Shown: positions 24,713-33,880 of the stretch, in pieces
Layout: the number at the start of each line of letters is the position of its first letter
How positions within the stretch are numbered: the stretch's first letter is position 1
Assembly (NCBI GenBank): GCA_023384355.1
Contig: JAHDWL010000001.1
Location: 186,001 to 250,000 of the forward strand
Source of the DNA: Anaerolineae bacterium
GTDB lineage: Bacteria; Chloroflexota; Anaerolineae; Promineifilales; Promineifilaceae
Direction: 5' to 3'
Length of the DNA stretch: 64,000 nucleotides
Notes under the pieces: model-generated
Seen by the model: only the letters and a program-made list of their open reading frames with translations
What the model was told of the DNA's origin: nothing
Databases searched by the model: none
Position numbers and translations under genes: made by a program

Positions 24713-27205
24713 TCATTGCAACGGTTTTAGCAGGTCAATCCAGGAAAGCTCAGCTGTTTCCTCTGTCGCGGCAGGAGGAGAAAGCTCCGGTTCCGGGGGG
24801 ACTTCCTCTTGTGCGGCTGTTTCCGCGATCGCTTTGGGCTTGGCTGGCTTGCTCCGGGTTTTGGCCGGTTTCACGGGAGTTTCCCTGACAGGCACTTCTT
24901 CCACCTGTGACTCAGGCACAATAGCCTCTGGTACCGTCTCTTCAATTTCAATGACTTCTTCACCAAAAACGACCGAATCCGTGGCAACTTCAACGATGTC
25001 TGCCCTTGCTTCAGCCTCAGCAGGCAACTCAATTGGCTCTGCCTCAATCTCAACCACCGCCACTTCGCTCTGGTCAAGGATGGGAGAATCGACCGACAAA
25101 TCAGCCGTATCAACATCGAGCGATTCAGCGGCAAGTGATTTGATCGACTCCGTGACCTCCTCAACAGCTCCCATATCGGGAGACTCATAATTTGGCAATC
25201 CGGCCGCATCAATTTCTGTCTCTGACGTTACTGCATCAAGCGATCCAAAGACCGGCGTTTTATCGATTTGCTCAATGACCATTTCCGCCAATGGTTCAGC
25301 CTGCAGATCAGTGACTGCCGGCTCAATAGCGGAGATGGTTTCTGTTTGATCAGGTGATGGAGGGATATCCGGCAAATAGGCTGTAACCGGCTCATGGACT
25401 GTTTCGGCAGCCTGACCACTCCCGCGTGCCAGGCTTTCCAGCCAGGCCATAGCTTCATCGGGATCGTCCGGCATGCTTAGCAGGTCTGCCTCAGCGAGTT
25501 CCTCAACCATCGGCGCAGACCGGATTGCCCCGGTCATGGCCATCGTTGGTTGTTCATAGGTTGGCAAGTCGGTGGGTGAGTCCAACGGCATCTCCGGTTC
25601 TTCCCCAGCCAGCTTTTCAAGCCAGGCGAGCACAGCGTCGGGGTCTTCCGGCATTTGGTCGATGATACTTTCCTGATCCAAATCAAGTCCCGGGATGTTC
25701 TCGTGGGTCGACTGATCGCTCAAAGCTGCTTCCAACCAATCGAGGGCCGTGTTCACGTCGCGCGAAATCGCAACATGAGTAATTTGCAGGGTAGTATCGA
25801 TCTCACTGAGCGATCTGCCGGGGGGAAGTGCCAGCGCGTCTAGGTCAAGCAGGGCGATTTCAAGACCGGATGGCTCGTATCCATTGAGCGCTGCCGCATC
25901 CGGCAGATAGTCTTGTTCAGTCTGGTCCAGGATCTCGTCAGCATCGTTCCTTAATGACTCGACACCTTGATCGACCCATGGCGTAAAATCATCGGCGGGC
26001 GGCATATCGATCTCGTCACCGACCAGGTCCTCATCCTCGATCGCGGAGACAGTGGCCACGGACACGTCAGATAATTGTTCGGATTGATTATCAAATTCGC
26101 CTGTGGACTTGACGGCTTCCGTCTGCGCCATTTCGTCCAGATATGCCATTGCATCCTCAAAGGATGGCTGAGGCAGCGCGTCATTGAATCCGGTTATTTG
26201 TCCCAATGACTCTGAACCAGCATTGATGTCCGGTTCCAGTTCAGAATCCGGCGAGACTTCCGCGCGTTGGTCAGCGGCCAGCGTCTCAACCAGTACAACC
26301 GTGTCGGCAAAATCTTCTTCCTCGATGAAGGGATGAGTCGGGGTCAGACTGTCAAGAAGCGATGGATCAGAACCGAACTCGTCCAGCGGCGAAAATGTGG
26401 GAGACAATCCGGCTTCGACCATCAACTTGGATGCCAGGGCGCGATCGGCGACACTGGGGAGGTCTTCAATAGGTGCCTCCTGGCTAACAGCCAGTTCTTC
26501 AATCCAGGCCATCGCTGCATCCAGGTCGTCGACCTCTGGCATGGCATCGTCGGTTCCTGACAGAGAGTCAGTATCATTGACTGCCAAATCACGTTCACCA
26601 TCGATAACAGATGGCTCGTCGGTCATATTACTGAGAGTTTCGGCCACAGCCACGGCAACAGTTGTGGCAATCAACGTCTCTGATTCCATTGGCGGTGAAG
26701 CGGGAAGTTCCTCGTTGATTTCAGGTGTCGATCCAACCAAGTCATCGATGGCCGTTTCTTCCGGGCCAACGGTAATTGATTCGACCCCGGCAGTTTCCGG
26801 TATGTCGACCGCAGGCAAATTCCCCGCCGGGGTGTCAGTAAGAATGGCGCTCTGAAGGGGTTCAGGAAGGCGTCGCCATTCAAGAGTAGGAAGTTCCTCG
26901 ATTGATTCACGCTGCGCCATCTTGGCGAGCCAGTCCAGTCGGCTTTCCGGTTCGTCTTCAGTCGCCGTCCGATTGCCGGTGGGGGTAGGGACTTCCTTTA
27001 GCCAGTCAGGCAGATCGCCCTCATCATTATCAATTAAACCGCGAAATGGGGAATCAAGAGCGGCGGGAGGGACGGGGTTTGATAGCTCGGCGGGCTTGCC
27101 TTGTCGCGCGGTTAATTCCTCCAGCCATTTTAGCGCCTCTTCCAGTTCGCCGGGAGCTTCGACAGGATTGTTTCCCTTGTCACGGTCATCGATTGGGTTG
27201 TCCAT
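24713..27205 (-). CDS. Large acidic protein with recurrent WLExLA helices, function unknown
   Basis: From the ATG at 27205 (AGAGGA seven bases upstream, better than a GTG at 27241) the product has 830 residues. It is strongly acidic, low in aromatic residues and without signal peptide or membrane segment. At least six copies of a short helix-like motif recur among disordered acidic stretches: EEALKWLEELTARQG, AAMAWIEELAVSQE, DAMAYLDEMAQTEA, TALDWLEAALSDQ, AVLAWLEKLAGEE and EAMAWLESLARGSG. The C-terminal part has a basic Lys/Pro/Ala tract (KPAKTRSKPAKPKA) and ends ELSWIDLLKPLQ. It looks like a scaffold whose short linear motifs bind partners. No function is known to me. Confidence 0.7.
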   Translation of the reverse strand: MDNPIDDRDKGNNPVEAPGELEEALKWLEELTARQGKPAELSNPVPPAALDSPFRGLIDNDEGDLPDWLKEVPTPTGNRTATEDEPESRLDWLAKMAQRESIEELPTLEWRRLPEPLQSAILTDTPAGNLPAVDIPETAGVESITVGPEETAIDDLVGSTPEINEELPASPPMESETLIATTVAVAVAETLSNMTDEPSVIDGERDLAVNDTDSLSGTDDAMPEVDDLDAAMAWIEELAVSQEAPIEDLPSVADRALASKLMVEAGLSPTFSPLDEFGSDPSLLDSLTPTHPFIEEEDFADTVVLVETLAADQRAEVSPDSELEPDINAGSESLGQITGFNDALPQPSFEDAMAYLDEMAQTEAVKSTGEFDNQSEQLSDVSVATVSAIEDEDLVGDEIDMPPADDFTPWVDQGVESLRNDADEILDQTEQDYLPDAAALNGYEPSGLEIALLDLDALALPPGRSLSEIDTTLQITHVAISRDVNTALDWLEAALSDQSTHENIPGLDLDQESIIDQMPEDPDAVLAWLEKLAGEEPEMPLDSPTDLPTYEQPTMAMTGAIRSAPMVEELAEADLLSMPDDPDEAMAWLESLARGSGQAAETVHEPVTAYLPDIPPSPDQTETISAIEPAVTDLQAEPLAEMVIEQIDKTPVFGSLDAVTSETEIDAAGLPNYESPDMGAVEEVTESIKSLAAESLDVDTADLSVDSPILDQSEVAVVEIEAEPIELPAEAEARADIVEVATDSVVFGEEVIEIEETVPEAIVPESQVEEVPVRETPVKPAKTRSKPAKPKAIAETAAQEEVPPEPELSPPAATEETAELSWIDLLKPLQ

Positions 27206-27347
27206 AGCAAATCCTCTGCGCCGGTGACGCTGAAACGCCACACCCCCGCACGGCGCATTCTTCCTTGTAATTGCGGGTTACGCTGATGATGTCAAGTCAT
27301 TCAGCGAATTATGGTCAACTTCAATAGGCAATTATCGGAGATTTGGG

Positions 27348-28382
27348 CTAATTTAGCAAGTTATGCTGTTTCAGGCGGTCGATTAGATCGCTGATGTCAT
27401 GTTCATTCCTGGGCATCGACCCAATAGGGTCCTCAATAATGTCGTGGCCCAATAGTGCGTGATAGACGTTGGTCACCCCTGCCGACAGGACATCATGTTG
27501 GTAACCACCCTCGAGGATAAACAGAATCTTGCCCGCACAAAGTGAATTCGCGTAGTCAATAAGTTTACGAGTAATTCCAGCGTAACCGGTCAGGCTAAGC
27601 CCGGAAATTGCCAATGGGTCTTGCCAGTGAGCGTCAAATCCTGCTGATACCAGCAGTAGATCAGGCCTGAACTGTTTAAGGCGTGGTTCGATAAGCTCGT
27701 CAAATACCCGCTCATAGCCGCGATCGCCCACATACGGCGGCAATGGGATGTTAAAGGTGAAGTTCTTGCCTCGTCCGGTGCCGATTTCATACATGCCGCC
27801 AATCCCAGGATAAAAGTATGGGGCGTAAAGATGGGTGGAAACGAATAGCACCGAATCGTCCTCAAAAAAGATGTCCTGGGTGCCGTTGCCGTGGTGGACG
27901 TCGTAATCCACAATGGCTACGCGTTTGGCCCCGTGTGTTACCTGTGCCTGGCGGGCGGCGACAGCGGCATTGTTGAAGATGCAAAAGCCGCTGACGCGGT
28001 CGGTTTCGGCATGGTGGCCAGGTGGCCGGACGAGGGCAAACCCGTTATGGGCATTACCGATCATGATCTGATCCACTGCTCCCGCGCAAGCCCCGGCGGC
28101 CAGGCGCGCTGCCTCGTAGCTTTCTCCTGTGACATAGGTGTCGCCATGATCCAGTGACCCGCCGCCACGCAGCGCTAAATGGTGGACATATTCGATGAGT
28201 TCCATCGTATGCACGCGCCTCAATTGCCCGATTGTGGCAGGCTCAGGGACGATCATCTCCACCTTGCCAAGCACCCCGGATTGTTCGAGAGCCGGGATGA
28301 GCGGGGTCATGCGCAGATGACTCTCGGGGTGTTGCGCACGAGTGTGGCCGGGTGATGGAACATACGTCAGAAGTGTCGTCAT
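27348..28382 (-). CDS. Histone deacetylase-family (AcuC/acetylpolyamine amidohydrolase-like) enzyme
   Basis: The 344-residue zinc hydrolase has the arginase/deacetylase fold motifs HPESHLRM, LVRPPGHHA (His123-His124), GFCIFNNAAVAA, VDYDVHHGNGTQD (zinc ligands Asp161 and His163) and LLVSAGFDAHWQDPL (Asp250), ending with LEGGY. Bacterial members deacetylate acetyl-CoA synthetase, polyamines or other small amides; the substrate here is open. AGAGGG lies very close to the ATG. It diverges from hppA across an AT-rich intergenic region. Confidence 0.9.
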   Translation of the reverse strand: MTTLLTYVPSPGHTRAQHPESHLRMTPLIPALEQSGVLGKVEMIVPEPATIGQLRRVHTMELIEYVHHLALRGGGSLDHGDTYVTGESYEAARLAAGACAGAVDQIMIGNAHNGFALVRPPGHHAETDRVSGFCIFNNAAVAARQAQVTHGAKRVAIVDYDVHHGNGTQDIFFEDDSVLFVSTHLYAPYFYPGIGGMYEIGTGRGKNFTFNIPLPPYVGDRGYERVFDELIEPRLKQFRPDLLLVSAGFDAHWQDPLAISGLSLTGYAGITRKLIDYANSLCAGKILFILEGGYQHDVLSAGVTNVYHALLGHDIIEDPIGSMPRNEHDISDLIDRLKQHNLLN

Positions 28383-28763
28383 TTCCCTCTAAGCCCCTTG
28401 AATGCCGGCTCTATTTTTCATGCAAGTAAAGTTGGTTTTCATCTGCATAATTCGGAATGATTTTCGCGCCAATTGTTGATCTGACAAATTTTGGATTTTT
28501 ACTTAAACAGGCTATGTTTATATGCCTTGTTGCTTATTTATCGAAATGGATGACGATCAATTTGGGCGTTTTACCAATAGAGTCGGCAATCTGTATCTGG
28601 AGGTTGGTATTGAATTTGAACTTTACCGGGTGAATTAGTCAAAGACGGGTGGGTTTGCCGCGCGGTACTGTCGGGGTTAATTGCCCTGTGCCATCCAGGT
28701 GGCGACTTGAATCAAACTGTGGTTTGTAATAATCAATTCTGGTAGGAGGATTTCAAAATCAGT
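28383..28763 (+). other. AT-rich intergenic region upstream of hppA
   Basis: This 381-base region separates the divergent deacetylase and hppA genes. A weak promoter can be drawn with TTGGAT (28491-28496), a 16-base spacer and TATGTT (28513-28518). A possible 38-codon reading frame runs from ATG 28522 to TAG 28638, with an acidic protein-like composition but no ribosome-binding site. No riboswitch type I know, including the fluoride or c-di-GMP classes, could be matched. Confidence 0.4.
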
Positions 28764-31109
28764 ATGGAAACGATTTTTCGATTTCTTGAGATGGATTTGA
28801 CTTCATTTGAAGTCCTGGCAACATGGCTAATTTTGGGGATCGCCTTCTTGGGCCTCCTCTACGCCCTTTTTCTGCGGAAACAAATTTTGGCCGAAGACAA
28901 GGGTACTGCCAAAATGCAAGAGGTCTGGGAAGCTATCCGTCAGGGAGCCAATGCTTACCTGACTCGTCAGCTCCGAACCATCTTGCCATTCATTGTCGTT
29001 CTGACCATCGCCTTGTTTTTAAGCGTTTATATTGTACCTCCGACTGAATTCTCGTTGGAAGTATTCGCCGGCTACAGCGAAGGTACCATTCGCATGATCG
29101 TCGGAATTGGTCGAGCGGTTGCTTTTGTGATGGGCGCTGGTTTCTCCCTGGCAGTCGGGCAGTTGGGTATGCGTATGGCTGTTGAGGGCAACGTCCGCGT
29201 TGCCGCCGCAGCCCGCACCAGCTTCAAGGATGCGCTGCGCATCGCTTACCGTGCGGGAACGATCACCGGCATGTTGACGGACGGTCTGGGGTTGTTGGGT
29301 GGAACCCTCATCTTCATGATCTTCGGCAAAGCTGCACCGGATGCCTTGTTGGGTTTTGGTTTCGGCGGTACGCTGGTCGCGTTGTTTATGCGAGTGGGTG
29401 GTGGTATCTACACCAAGGCGGCCGACGTCGGCGCAGACCTGGTGGGTAAGGTCGAGCACGACATGCCCGAGGATGATCCCCGTAACGCGGCTGTCATTGC
29501 TGACCTCGTAGGCGACAACGTCGGCGACTGCGCCGGTATGGCGGCCGACATCTTCGAGTCCTATGAGGTGACTATCGTTTCGGGCCTTATCCTTGGTGTG
29601 ACGCTCGCGCTCATCACTGGGCACAACGAATATATTCTCTATCCGTTGCTTGTCCGCGGCATCGGCGTTCTGGCATCCATCGTCGGCACATATCTCGTCA
29701 AGGGCCAGTCCGACGACAGCGGCAACGCCATGCAAGCAATCTTCCGTGGATTCCTGACTTCCGCGGCTATCTCGGTCGTCCTCTTCGGGATCATCGCCTT
29801 CTTTTATATGGATACCGTCCCCGGCGGGTGGTGGCGACCATTCCTGTCGACGGCCGTAGGCGTTGCCCTGGCAATCGTCATCGACCGGCTAACCGATTAC
29901 TTTACCGGAACTCACTATCGTCCGGTCAAGGAAATCCGGGATGCCACATCAGGTGGCCCGGCGACAACGATCCTGTCCGGCCTGGCATCGGGATATGAAT
30001 CAGCGGTTTGGTCGACTATCGTGATTGCCATGACGATCGTGGCCGCAATCCTCATCTACACCGGTATCCCGGCTGATCAGTTTGTTTCCACCCGATTCTC
30101 CCCCGAATTTATCCAGTTCACCTTTGTGCTTTATGGTGTGGCCATGACCGGCATCGGCATGTTGACGCTGACCGGCAATAATGTGGCGATGGACTCCTTT
30201 GGTCCCATCTCCGACAATGCCAACGGTATCGGCGAAATGGCCGGCCTGGATTCCAAGGCACGTCGCATCATGGCTGATCTGGACGCGGTGGGGAATACCA
30301 CCAAGGCTATTACCAAAGGTATTGCTATCGGCTCGGCGGTCATCGCCGCTGTCTCCTTGTTCGGTTCGTTCATCACCGACGTATCGCTTGTTGATCCAAC
30401 CGCGTTGGCCAATGGTATCCGTGTATCATCGCCCATGGTCTTTGTCGGCATGCTGCTCGGCGCTGCACTGCCCTGGATGTTCTCGTCCCTCGCCATCCGT
30501 GCCGTCAGCCGCGCTGCCGGACAGATGGTCGACGAGGTACGCCGCCAATTTCGCATCCCGGGTATCCTTGAGGGAACCAAGAAGCCTGATTATGCCCGCG
30601 CTGTGACGATCTCGACCATCGCCGCCCAACGTGACCTGATCAATCTGGCCATCCTGGCCGTAGTCACCCCCATTGCTGTCGGCTTGTTGCTGCAAGTCGA
30701 GGCTTTGGGCGGGTTCCAGGCGGGCATCATCGTGTCCGGTATGCTGCTGGCGGTGTTTATGTCGAACACAGGTGGCGCGTGGGACAACGGTAAAAAGCTT
30801 ATTGAAGATGAAGACCGCGATGTTGAGGCCAACACAGGGAAGGGATCCGAGAGGCACAAGGCGGCTGTTGTCGGCGACACTGTGGGCGACCCGTTGAAGG
30901 ACACGGCCGGCCCGGCGTTGAACCCGATGATCAAGGTTGTGAACCTCGTCAGCCTGATCATCGCTCCAATCGTCGTTCGCTATAGCCAGATGAGTGTGGC
31001 TGTTCTTGTGGTAACAGTCCTGTTGGTTGCCTTGCTTGGTTGGGCGATCTCGCGTTCGAAACGCCAATCTGAGCCATTAAACCTGTCTGACGCTCCCCAA
31101 AAAGCATAA
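28764..31109 (+). CDS. hppA: Membrane-bound proton-pumping pyrophosphatase, K+-independent type
   Basis: The 781-residue integral membrane enzyme couples pyrophosphate hydrolysis to H+ translocation. It has about 16 hydrophobic segments. The substrate site includes DVGADLVGKVE (221-231), EDDPRNAAVIADLVGDNVGDCAGMAAD (236-262) and the late GDTVGDPLKDTAGPALNPMIK. GNTTKA with Lys514 is the residue that marks K+-independent enzymes; K+-dependent ones have Ala there. The AGGAGG at 28744-28749 is 14 bases from the ATG, unusually far; an ATC at 28758 would be at normal distance but is an unlikely start. A strong terminator follows. Confidence 0.95.
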   Translation: METIFRFLEMDLTSFEVLATWLILGIAFLGLLYALFLRKQILAEDKGTAKMQEVWEAIRQGANAYLTRQLRTILPFIVVLTIALFLSVYIVPPTEFSLEVFAGYSEGTIRMIVGIGRAVAFVMGAGFSLAVGQLGMRMAVEGNVRVAAAARTSFKDALRIAYRAGTITGMLTDGLGLLGGTLIFMIFGKAAPDALLGFGFGGTLVALFMRVGGGIYTKAADVGADLVGKVEHDMPEDDPRNAAVIADLVGDNVGDCAGMAADIFESYEVTIVSGLILGVTLALITGHNEYILYPLLVRGIGVLASIVGTYLVKGQSDDSGNAMQAIFRGFLTSAAISVVLFGIIAFFYMDTVPGGWWRPFLSTAVGVALAIVIDRLTDYFTGTHYRPVKEIRDATSGGPATTILSGLASGYESAVWSTIVIAMTIVAAILIYTGIPADQFVSTRFSPEFIQFTFVLYGVAMTGIGMLTLTGNNVAMDSFGPISDNANGIGEMAGLDSKARRIMADLDAVGNTTKAITKGIAIGSAVIAAVSLFGSFITDVSLVDPTALANGIRVSSPMVFVGMLLGAALPWMFSSLAIRAVSRAAGQMVDEVRRQFRIPGILEGTKKPDYARAVTISTIAAQRDLINLAILAVVTPIAVGLLLQVEALGGFQAGIIVSGMLLAVFMSNTGGAWDNGKKLIEDEDRDVEANTGKGSERHKAAVVGDTVGDPLKDTAGPALNPMIKVVNLVSLIIAPIVVRYSQMSVAVLVVTVLLVALLGWAISRSKRQSEPLNLSDAPQKA

Positions 31110-31142
31110 TTACTGCTTTTCCGGCAGGTTGTGGGTTCGCAG

Positions 31143-31176
31143 GATGGTGGTCGATTTTCGGCCACCATCTTTTTTT
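31143..31176 (+). terminator. Intrinsic terminator after hppA
   Basis: GATGGTGG (31143-31150) pairs with CCACCATC (31162-31169), extendable inward to about 12 pairs, followed by seven Ts at 31170-31176. Confidence 0.93.
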
Positions 31177-31223
31177 CTGAGGAGCACTGGTAACTGCCCT
31201 CATTTTGACATACAATCCAGGCC

Positions 31224-31457
31224 ATGGATGATGGAATTGAGGCACTTTCCTTTGAGGAAGCGCTACTTGAGCTTGAGCAGACTGTGGCAAATCTTGAGTC
31301 GGGCACCACGTCTCTGGATGCATCACTGGAGTTGTTTGAGCGTGGCCAGTCGTTGGCCGCATATTGCGGGCGTCTGCTTGATAAGGCTCAGCTTCGCGTC
31401 GAACAACTTACTGATGACGGCGAGATCGTGACCCTTTCCCCACCGAGCCAGGTTTAA
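31224..31457 (+). CDS. xseB: Exodeoxyribonuclease VII small subunit
   Basis: The 77-residue helical-hairpin protein has LSFEEALLELEQTVANLESGTTSLDASLELFERGQSLAAYCGRLLDKAQLRVEQL, the standard XseB pattern. It binds the large subunit encoded at 22442-23677. There is no Shine-Dalgarno; TACAAT at 31211-31216 lies seven bases before the ATG, preceded directly by TTGACA, so a leaderless mRNA starting at or near the ATG is plausible. ftsY begins 42 bases downstream and may share the transcript. Confidence 0.92.
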   Translation: MDDGIEALSFEEALLELEQTVANLESGTTSLDASLELFERGQSLAAYCGRLLDKAQLRVEQLTDDGEIVTLSPPSQV

Positions 31458-31499
31458 TAACATTCGCTGGCCGGAAGCAATTCACAAACCGAGGCTGTT

Positions 31500-32405
31500 T
31501 TGTTTAAAAGTATACGTGAGTCATTAAGCCGCACGCGGCAATCGGTCTTTGGTCAGATTGCCTCTGTTCTTGGTGCGGGTGATATTACTGAAGAAACATG
31601 GGAAGACCTGGAAGCGTTGCTCATTCAGGCCGATGTTGGCGTACCGACAACAGTCTACATCGTTGATGCCTTGCGTGAACAGACGCGACGCGAGGGTCTC
31701 TATCGGGCTGACCAATTATTGGAAACCCTCCGTCGCCTGTTGCGATCGATCCTGATCGACCCGCCCGTCTTTGAGATGGAAGAAAATCGCTTGCTGACGG
31801 TAGTCATGGTCGTTGGGGTCAATGGTTCCGGCAAAACGACGACGATCGGCAAGCTGGCCTACCGTTATAAGGGACTGGGGAAAAAGGTGATGCTTGCCGC
31901 GGGCGATACGTTTCGGGCGGCAGCCATTGATCAGTTAACTATCTGGGGGCAGCGGGCGGATGTCCCGGTAATTCACGGGCAACCGGACGGAGATCCGGCG
32001 GCCGTGGCCTACGACAGCATCCGGGCTGCCCGCGCTCGCGGCTACGACATGGTCATCATCGATACTGCCGGACGTCTGCACACCAAGTTTAACCTCATGA
32101 AGGAACTGGAGAAGATCCGCGGAGTTTGCCAAAAAAGCGTCCATGCAGCTCCTCATGATGTCCTGCTTGTCCTGGATGCGCCCACCGGGCAAAATGCCCT
32201 CACCCAGGCCGAGAAATTTAAGGAGTCGGTGCATGTGAGTGGTGTCATCCTTACCAAGCTGGACAGCACAGCCAAGGGTGGAATGGTATTTGCCATTTAT
32301 CGGGAGTTGGGTCTGCCTGTTCGGTTCATCGGTACCGGAGAGCGCATGCAGGACCTGGCCCCATTCGACGCGGATCAATTTATCGCCGGACTGTTTGAAC
32401 AATAA
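31500..32405 (+). CDS. ftsY: Signal recognition particle receptor FtsY
   Basis: The 301-residue GTPase docks SRP-ribosome complexes at the membrane. It lacks the long acidic A domain of the E. coli protein and consists of the N and G domains: GVNGSGKTTTIGKLA (106-120), DTFRAAAIDQL, DTAGRLHTKFNLM (188-200), LDAPTGQNAL, TKLDSTAKGG (252-261) and GTGERMQDLAPF. The start is TTG at 31500 with GAGG five bases upstream. It follows xseB and precedes prfB on the same strand. Confidence 0.95.
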   Translation: MFKSIRESLSRTRQSVFGQIASVLGAGDITEETWEDLEALLIQADVGVPTTVYIVDALREQTRREGLYRADQLLETLRRLLRSILIDPPVFEMEENRLLTVVMVVGVNGSGKTTTIGKLAYRYKGLGKKVMLAAGDTFRAAAIDQLTIWGQRADVPVIHGQPDGDPAAVAYDSIRAARARGYDMVIIDTAGRLHTKFNLMKELEKIRGVCQKSVHAAPHDVLLVLDAPTGQNALTQAEKFKESVHVSGVILTKLDSTAKGGMVFAIYRELGLPVRFIGTGERMQDLAPFDADQFIAGLFEQ

Positions 32406-32481
32406 TCCCCGAGGATTTCAACAGGCCAGTTTCAGGCAAAGGCATGAGCCTGCGAAACTGTTGAGGAGTTAATTATTCACC

Positions 32482-33610
32482 ATGGAAGATCTGATAAACC
32501 AATTAAGCGAGCTGACCAACATTATCGATTTGCTTCGGGGGCGTCTTTGACGTTGCTACCAAGGAAGCACGAATAACAGAGCTTGAGGGACTGATCTCGG
32601 CGCCGGATTTTTGGAACAATCCATCTGGAGCGCAGGGAACAATGCGTGAGCTTACGCGCTTGCGCGATCAGGTCGGCGTGTGGCAAGGCATAAGCCGCTC
32701 CCTCAGGGACACACGGGAGTTGGCTGAACTTTGTGATGAAGAGCTGTATGATGAGTTGGCAACCGAAGTTGAACGATTGTCGGCCGAGGTACAGCAGCTC
32801 GAATTCCAGACCTTGATGGCTGGGGATTACGATGATGAAAATGCCATCCTCGCGATTCATGCCGGGGCGGGCGGTACCGAGGCTCAGGATTGGGCACAAA
32901 TGCTCCAGCGAATGTTTATCCGATGGGCAGAGCAGCACCGGATGAAAGTTGAAGTCCTCGATGAGAGCGCGGGAGACGAGGCGGGGATCAAAAGCTGTAT
33001 GATGTCCGTCAGCGGAAGCTATGCTTACGGATGGCTAAAATCTGAGCGCGGCGTTCACCGTTTGGTGCGCATCTCTCCGTATGACGGTTCCAGCCGTCGC
33101 CATACATCCTTTGCCAAGGTCGAGGTCTGGCCAGATGTAGCCGAGGAGATCGAGATCGAAATTGACGAGAAGGACTTGCGCATCGATAGATACCGGTCCA
33201 GCGGTGCGGGCGGGCAGCACGTCCAGAAAACGGAAACAGCCGTCCGACTTACTCATTTGCCGACCGGGTTAGTCGTCTCCTGCCAGAATCAACGCTCGTT
33301 AAATCAAAATATGGCTGTGGCGATGAACATTCTGAAATCGCAATTGTTCGATCTGGCACGCCGAAACCAGAAAGAGGAGATCGCAACGCTCAAGGGCGAA
33401 GATGTCGATGCTGCCTGGGGCAGCCAAATTCGATCTTATGTTCTGCAGCCTTACAAGATGGTCAAAGACCACCGCACCGGTCATGAAGTGGGGAATACCC
33501 AGGCTGTTCTGGATGGCCGCCTCGACGATTTCATGGAAGCATTTCTTCGCCATCAGGTCGGGGAGGGCACGCGGATTGAACAGACTGACCAGGATTTTGT
33601 TGAAATTTAG
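32482..33610 (+). CDS. prfB: Peptide chain release factor 2, expressed by programmed +1 frameshift
   Basis: RF2 reads UAA and UGA stop codons. Translation begins at ATG 32482 and meets an in-frame TGA at 32548-32550 after 22 codons. Shifting +1 after CTT (32545-32547) continues at GAC 32549 to the stop at 33608-33610, giving 375 residues. Key sites are GGQ at 243-245 in SSGAGGQHVQKTETAVRLTH and the stop-recognition tripeptide at 198-200, which reads SPY where RF2 usually has SPF. The first-frame peptide MEDLINQLSELTNIIDLLRG resembles normal RF2 N-termini. The annotation should be a joined CDS, 32482-32547 plus 32549-33610. Confidence 0.96.
32536..32550 (+). promoter_or_regulatory. Programmed +1 ribosomal frameshift site of prfB
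   Basis: The bases CGGGGGCGTCTTTGA carry the hallmark elements: an internal Shine-Dalgarno-like GGGGG run, a spacer, the slippery codon CTT and a TGA followed by C. When RF2 is scarce, the ribosome slips forward one base and completes RF2, which forms an autoregulatory loop. Confidence 0.95.
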
Positions 33611-33692
33611 CCGCAAAGTCCCGGTTGATCTATCGGGCTACTCATGCTATACTTATTGATCGCGTGGGCAGCTGTTATTGTAATGTTAAAAT

Positions 33693-33720
33693 TTGACCTT
33701 GCGGCGGTCCTTGATATAAT
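33693..33720 (+). promoter_or_regulatory. Strong sigma-70-type promoter for rpoC
   Basis: TTGACC (33693-33698) and TATAAT (33715-33720) are 16 bases apart, with a TG one base before the -10 box. Transcription would start near 33727, leaving a leader of about 150 bases before the GTG at 33881. Confidence 0.85.
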
Positions 33721-33754
33721 TACAGATATACATTGTTCGATAATGAACGTCACC

Positions 33755-33786
33755 AAGAGCGCTGGCGGATGCCCAGTCGCTCTTTT
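33755..33786 (+). terminator. Attenuator-like hairpin in the rpoC leader
   Basis: AAGAGCG plus CTGG (33755-33765) pairs with CCAG and CGCTCTT (33773-33776, 33778-33784) with one bulged T, followed by a short run of Ts. It lies about 30 bases after the predicted start of transcription, where it could cause partial termination. Confidence 0.5.
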
Positions 33787-33880
33787 GTGCGTTTAAACGC
33801 CGAATAATTGACCGTCACATTGGAATGGCGCTCTACATTATTCTTAAAAGTGGGGCTTTAGTGAGATTGGGAGGTCATTA

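Noticed and set aside
28383-28763. Riboswitch upstream of hppA
   Set aside because: Pyrophosphatase genes are sometimes under riboswitch control, but no conserved core of the fluoride, c-di-GMP or other classes could be recognised.
33644-33796. 50-codon open frame in the rpoC leader
   Set aside because: It covers the consensus promoter and the leader hairpin, starts before the promoter, lacks a ribosome-binding site and has no protein-like features.
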